DNA of 64,000 nucleotides, taken from assembly GCF_000829695.1 (NCBI RefSeq), contig NZ_BBNN01000031.1, positions 106,128 through 170,127 of the forward strand, given 5' to 3'. How positions within the stretch are numbered: the stretch's first letter is position 1; each line of letters starts with the position of its first letter. Below the pieces are notes generated by a model that saw nothing but the letters and a program-made list of their open reading frames with translations, did no database searches and had not been told where the DNA came from. Below, piece by piece: positions 61,122 through 64,000 of this stretch. Source of the stretch: Streptomyces sp. NBRC 110035 (GTDB lineage: Bacteria; Actinomycetota; Actinomycetes; Streptomycetales; Streptomycetaceae). Made by a program: the position numbers and the translations under genes.

Positions 61122-62144
61122 TCAGGAGTCGTCGTCGGTTCGCTCGTCCGGGACTCCCGCCAGGGCCGACGCCACGAGGGCGACTGCCCGGTCCTGGTCG
61201 TGGGCCAAGTGGCGCAGCATCTCCTGCGCAGTGGTCCCCTCCAGTTCGACCAGCGCCTGGGTCAGGCGGATCCGCGTCTGCGAGTCCGCGGTGGGCGCGG
61301 CGAGTTCGTCGGCCAGGGCAGTCGCGATCCTGGCTCCGCATACGGGGTCCCTGGACAGCGTTCCCAGAGCCTCGGCCGCGTCCACGTCGTTGCGGCCCTC
61401 CACCACCATGCCGACGAGCACCGGCCCGGCCGCTGCCACTCCTTGTCCGCCGAGAGCCAGAGCGGCGCGCCCGCGCACCACCGCGTCCGGGTCCCCGAGA
61501 GCGTCCGCGAGCACCGCGATCGCCCCCGGGCTGTCCGGCATCTCGGCGATCGCCAGCACCGCGCGCCGTCTGACGTCCACGTCCTCCGAGCATGCGACGG
61601 CCGCCAGCGCCGCCACGCTCTCGCCGCCCGCTCGGGCGAGTGCCCAGCGCAACGCGCCCGCGACATGGGGGTCGGATTCGGCCAGGACCGCCCCGACCAG
61701 CAGCTCGGCCGGGACCGACACGTCTTCCGGCCGTGTCAGGACGGCCTGTTGCCTGCGCGCGGGGCTGGTCGAGTTGAGTTCCCGCATGAGTTCGACGACG
61801 CGCAGCACGTCCTGCCAGCCGGTGGGCGCCGACGCGTCGATCACCCGGAGCCGCTCCAGCAGCTCCTGTTCACGCGCCAGGCGGTCCTCCGTCCACTGGA
61901 TGAGGTCGCTGACCAGGGCGGACGGCGTGAAGGCCGGATCCTCGAGCGCGCGCCCGACCTGCTTGAGCGACAGCCCGAGGGACCGCAGGCTCTCCACGTG
62001 GAAGATCCTGCGGACGTCGTCGGCCGAGTACTCACGGTAACCGCCGACGGTGCGGCCCGTCGGCGGTACCAGCCCGATGGCGTCGTAGTGCCGGAGCATC
62101 CGGGTACTCACCCCGGAACGACGGGCCACATCGCCGATCAGCAA
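61122..62144 (-). CDS. MerR-family regulator with C-terminal HEAT repeats
   Basis: 340 residues. Residues 1-70 are a MerR winged helix (MLIGDVARRSGVSTRMLRHYD ... GGYREYSADDV), 75-115 the coiled-coil dimerisation helix, and from about 150 HEAT/PBS-type repeats (DVDVRRRAVLAIAEMPDSPG; DPDAVVRGRAALALGG). HEAT repeats replace the small effector domain of ordinary MerR proteins. ATG 62144 overlaps the upstream HEAT protein gene by 7 nt; co-expression suggests a protein-level regulatory pair. Confidence 0.9.
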   Translation of the reverse strand: MLIGDVARRSGVSTRMLRHYDAIGLVPPTGRTVGGYREYSADDVRRIFHVESLRSLGLSLKQVGRALEDPAFTPSALVSDLIQWTEDRLAREQELLERLRVIDASAPTGWQDVLRVVELMRELNSTSPARRQQAVLTRPEDVSVPAELLVGAVLAESDPHVAGALRWALARAGGESVAALAAVACSEDVDVRRRAVLAIAEMPDSPGAIAVLADALGDPDAVVRGRAALALGGQGVAAAGPVLVGMVVEGRNDVDAAEALGTLSRDPVCGARIATALADELAAPTADSQTRIRLTQALVELEGTTAQEMLRHLAHDQDRAVALVASALAGVPDERTDDDS

Positions 62145-62935
62145 CCTGCGTTCTCCTGGCTCTCCGCGGACTCGGCGGCCCGGGTCCGGTCGGCCGACCC
62201 GGTCTGCTCGGCCCCCGCCGCGGACTCCGTGGTCTCCCCCGCCCGGATGCCCGCCGCCGAGGCGGCCGCGCGGTCCGGGCCGGGCCCGACCGTGCGCTTC
62301 GCCTCTTCGATCGCCGCGTCGAAACCGCTCTCCGGGTTCTGCCGGAGCAGCTCGGTGGCACGGGCGTGCGCCGCCACCTCCGCGTCCGGGTGGTTCGCGG
62401 CCTTCCCCAGGACGGGCTTGATCACCTCACCGAGGTCGACGAAGGCCCGGCTCAGGCTGAGCTGCACGTTGCGGTTGCCGCGGCCGAGCTGGTGGACCAG
62501 CTCCTCGGCCAGACCCTTCCTCTCGTCCTCGGGCACGAGGACGACCGCCACGCGCCACGCGGTCCGCGCGACCTCGTCGTCGGCGTCACGCAGCATGTCG
62601 CGGGTGATCCAGGCCCACGTGCTCTTGTCATTGATCTTGGAGAGCGTGTGCAGCGCCTGGCTGCGGGCCTGATTGCGCTCGGAGCCCAGCTCCTTGCGGA
62701 TCCGGGGCAGGGTGATCTCCGGCGAGAGGCGGATCAGCGCCCAGGAGAGCATGTCCCGTACGAAGAAGTCGGGCTCGACCGCGCACCGCTCGACGAGGGT
62801 CTCCAGGAGGACGGGGTCGGGGTCCGAGCCGGCCGCCAGGGCCGCCTGAAGCCGGACCGAGGAGTCCTGGGCCCCCAGAGCGTTGATCAAGCGGGTGTGC
62901 TGCGCGGTCACGTTGGTCGTGTCGATCGGGACCAC
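62138..62935 (-). CDS. HEAT-repeat protein
   Basis: 265 residues. Helical HEAT-like repeats (residues 15-195: LINALGAQDSSVRLQAALAA, VRDMLSWALIRLSPEITLP, NQARSQALHTLSKINDK, ADDEVARTAWRVAVVLV), then a Glu/Ala-rich low-complexity tail. GTG 62935 is used but overlaps its own GGAGG site, so the start is uncertain. It forms a two-gene operon with the MerR-HEAT regulator; likely a scaffolding or sensing partner. Confidence 0.82.
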   Translation of the reverse strand: MVPIDTTNVTAQHTRLINALGAQDSSVRLQAALAAGSDPDPVLLETLVERCAVEPDFFVRDMLSWALIRLSPEITLPRIRKELGSERNQARSQALHTLSKINDKSTWAWITRDMLRDADDEVARTAWRVAVVLVPEDERKGLAEELVHQLGRGNRNVQLSLSRAFVDLGEVIKPVLGKAANHPDAEVAAHARATELLRQNPESGFDAAIEEAKRTVGPGPDRAAASAAGIRAGETTESAAGAEQTGSADRTRAAESAESQENAGC

Positions 62936-62948
62936 CTCCTGCGCCCCA

Positions 62949-62979
62949 GTAGAAGGCTTCTCACCGTGTCAAGGTCAAG
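62949..62979 (-). promoter_or_regulatory. MerR-type promoter: TTGACC, 19-bp spacer, TCTACT
   Basis: On the minus strand TTGACC (62979-62974) and TCTACT (62954-62949) are separated by exactly 19 bp, the over-long spacing typical of MerR-activated promoters. An inverted repeat AGAAG-G-CTTCT (62952-62962) overlaps the -10. It lies 14 bp upstream of the HEAT-gene start, suggesting autoregulation. Confidence 0.6.
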
Positions 62980-63438
62980 CCTGTGCTTGGCGAACTCGGA
63001 AAACAGCTGGTCACAGGCTCGAAGTCGGCACACCGACAACGGTGGGCGAGAGGTCGGACGCAATGGGTGAGCGCGCAGGGGTGGGCGAGGAAGCAGGCGG
63101 TCCCCCGGTGGAGTCCACCGTCCTCGCCACGCCGGTCGGGGTGCAGGGGTCCACGCAGGGCCAGCCGGTGCGCGAAGCCCCCGGCCGGGCCCTCACCGGT
63201 GACGGTGGTGTCGCAGACCGTGAAGCCGTGGAGACGCTCGCCCTTCGCGCCGTCGTCTTCGCGCCGTCACCCAGGGAGCGACGTTCCCACCGGTCACGGA
63301 CCTTTCCTCTCCGGCCCGCTCGGGATGCTCCCCGCGTGACCTTCGCAGCCGCAAGGCAGACACGGGCCTTTCCCCAAGGCCGGGTAGTTAACGTTTTCGC
63401 AGGTCACGCAAGCCAGTTGAAGGATTTCCGACGCAGAA
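62980..63438. other. Intergenic region leading to the IS element
   Basis: No gene supported in about 460 nt. The left end of the IS4-type element is probably within the last 60-100 bp (AT-richer GTAGTTAACGTTTTCGCAGG at about 63385), but no terminal repeat can be confirmed because the right end is outside the window. Confidence 0.3.
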
Positions 63439-63499
63439 CAACGGAGCTCGTTGGTACAGGCAGTCGTCCAAGACAGCTTGTACTTGAGGAGCTCCGTTG
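63439..63499 (+). promoter_or_regulatory. Hairpin sequestering the transposase start
   Basis: CAACGGAGCTC (63439-63449) is complementary to GAGCTCCGTTG (63489-63499), which contains part of the GAGGAG site and the TTG start. An inner GTACA/TGTAC pairing extends the structure. Folding would hide the initiation site, as known for several IS elements. Confidence 0.55.
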
Positions 63500-64000
63500 C
63501 CGTTTCATCCTGTCCTGCCGGCCCCGGTGATGGCCATCACCCGTACGGTCACAGTCGCTGCGGGCCGGTTCGCGCCCGGGCATCTGGGCGAGCTGACGGC
63601 CGTCGTGCCGTTCGAGTTGGTCGACGCGGTCCTGGCGGAGACCCGCTCGGTACAGAGACGACTGCGTGATCTTCCTTCGCGGGTGGGGATCTACTTCCTG
63701 CTCGCGATGTGTCTGTTCCCTGAAGTCGGCTACCGGCTGGTCTGGGACAAGCTGACGGCCGGGCTGGCCGAAGTGCCGGTGGCCTCCCCGACGCCGAAGG
63801 CCCTGCGTGATCTGCGCCGACGACTGGGCAGCGCGCCGGTGCGGGCGTTATTCGAGGTTCTCGCGGGGCCTGTGGCCCGGCCGACGACACCCGGAGTGCG
63901 GTTCGGGCCGTACCGGACTGTGTCATTCGACGGCTGCAGCTCCCAGAAGGTCCCCGACTCTGGGCGAAACAGGGCCTGGCTGGGGCGAACCTCCCATCAC
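63497..64000 (+). mobile_element. IS4-family transposase, N-terminal part, cut by the window edge
   Basis: 168 residues are visible from TTG 63497 (GAGGAG five bases upstream) or ATG 63530 (MAITRTVTVAAGRFAPG). The sequence PSRVGIYFLLAMCLFPEVGY, TPKALRDLRRRLG and TVSFDGCSSQKVPDS is the N-terminal domain of IS4-type transposases, including the first catalytic Asp region (SFDG). The frame is open to the last base. One Leu codon is TTA (RALFEV). Completeness cannot be judged. Confidence 0.9.

Overview
The window is very GC-rich and actinobacterial. G/C-biased third codon positions, GTG and TTG starts, twin-arginine lipoprotein signals, an AfsR/SARP regulator with a TTA codon and gene families typical of Streptomyces point to a Streptomyces (or close relative) chromosome. 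No rRNA, tRNA or CRISPR array was seen.

Region 1 (about 1-24.3 kb) is a stress/dormancy-type island: five intact universal stress proteins plus a 43-residue USP minigene, two zinc alcohol dehydrogenases, an OsmC-like protein, a CsoR/CstR-like sensor beside a DUF2892 remnant, a DUF1918-HTH-flavin-binding fusion, an Acg-like nitroreductase, a GH65 phosphorylase, and a P-type ATPase in an operon with two TrkA-type NAD-binding proteins. The content resembles the hypoxia/redox (DevR/OsdR-type) gene islands of streptomycetes. Several genes here carry single frameshifts, and a NuoEF/formate-dehydrogenase locus has collapsed by deletion. Region 2 (24.7-26.5 kb) is a two-gene permease/TIGR03943 operon.

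Region 3 (about 27.0-54.6 kb) is a biosynthetic gene cluster with two modules. The minus-strand 'sulfo' module (27.0-35.8 kb) has a StrR-like ParB-fold regulator, a cobalamin-type radical SAM enzyme, two sulfotransferases, a methyltransferase, a ferritin-like protein and an unusual fusion of a GyrB-type ATPase/transducer with a second methyltransferase. A plus-strand set follows: alkaline-phosphatase-superfamily (sulfatase-like) enzyme, P450, ferredoxin and MHS transporter. A SARP regulator (41.4-44.4 kb) precedes a seven-gene minus-strand 7-deazapurine operon (44.7-50.1 kb): QueD, QueE, FolE, GMP reductase/IMPDH-like, phosphoribosyltransferase, UbiD-like decarboxylase and Nudix hydrolase. A plus-strand set of a DUF6027-like protein, a second sulfatase-like enzyme, an arginine-deiminase-fold protein and a GT2 glycosyltransferase completes it. 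The gene logic suggests a tubercidin-type 7-deazapurine nucleoside carrying a sulfate or sulfamate; this is inference. queE has an in-frame amber codon, so the pathway may be silent or unusually expressed.

Region 4 (54.6-64 kb) holds a four-gene ABC importer, a DHA2-type MFS exporter, a HEAT-repeat/MerR-HEAT operon with a 19-bp-spacer promoter, and a truncated IS4-family transposase gene at the right edge. Strong hairpin terminators separate the modules at 37.1, 44.7 and 54.6 kb.
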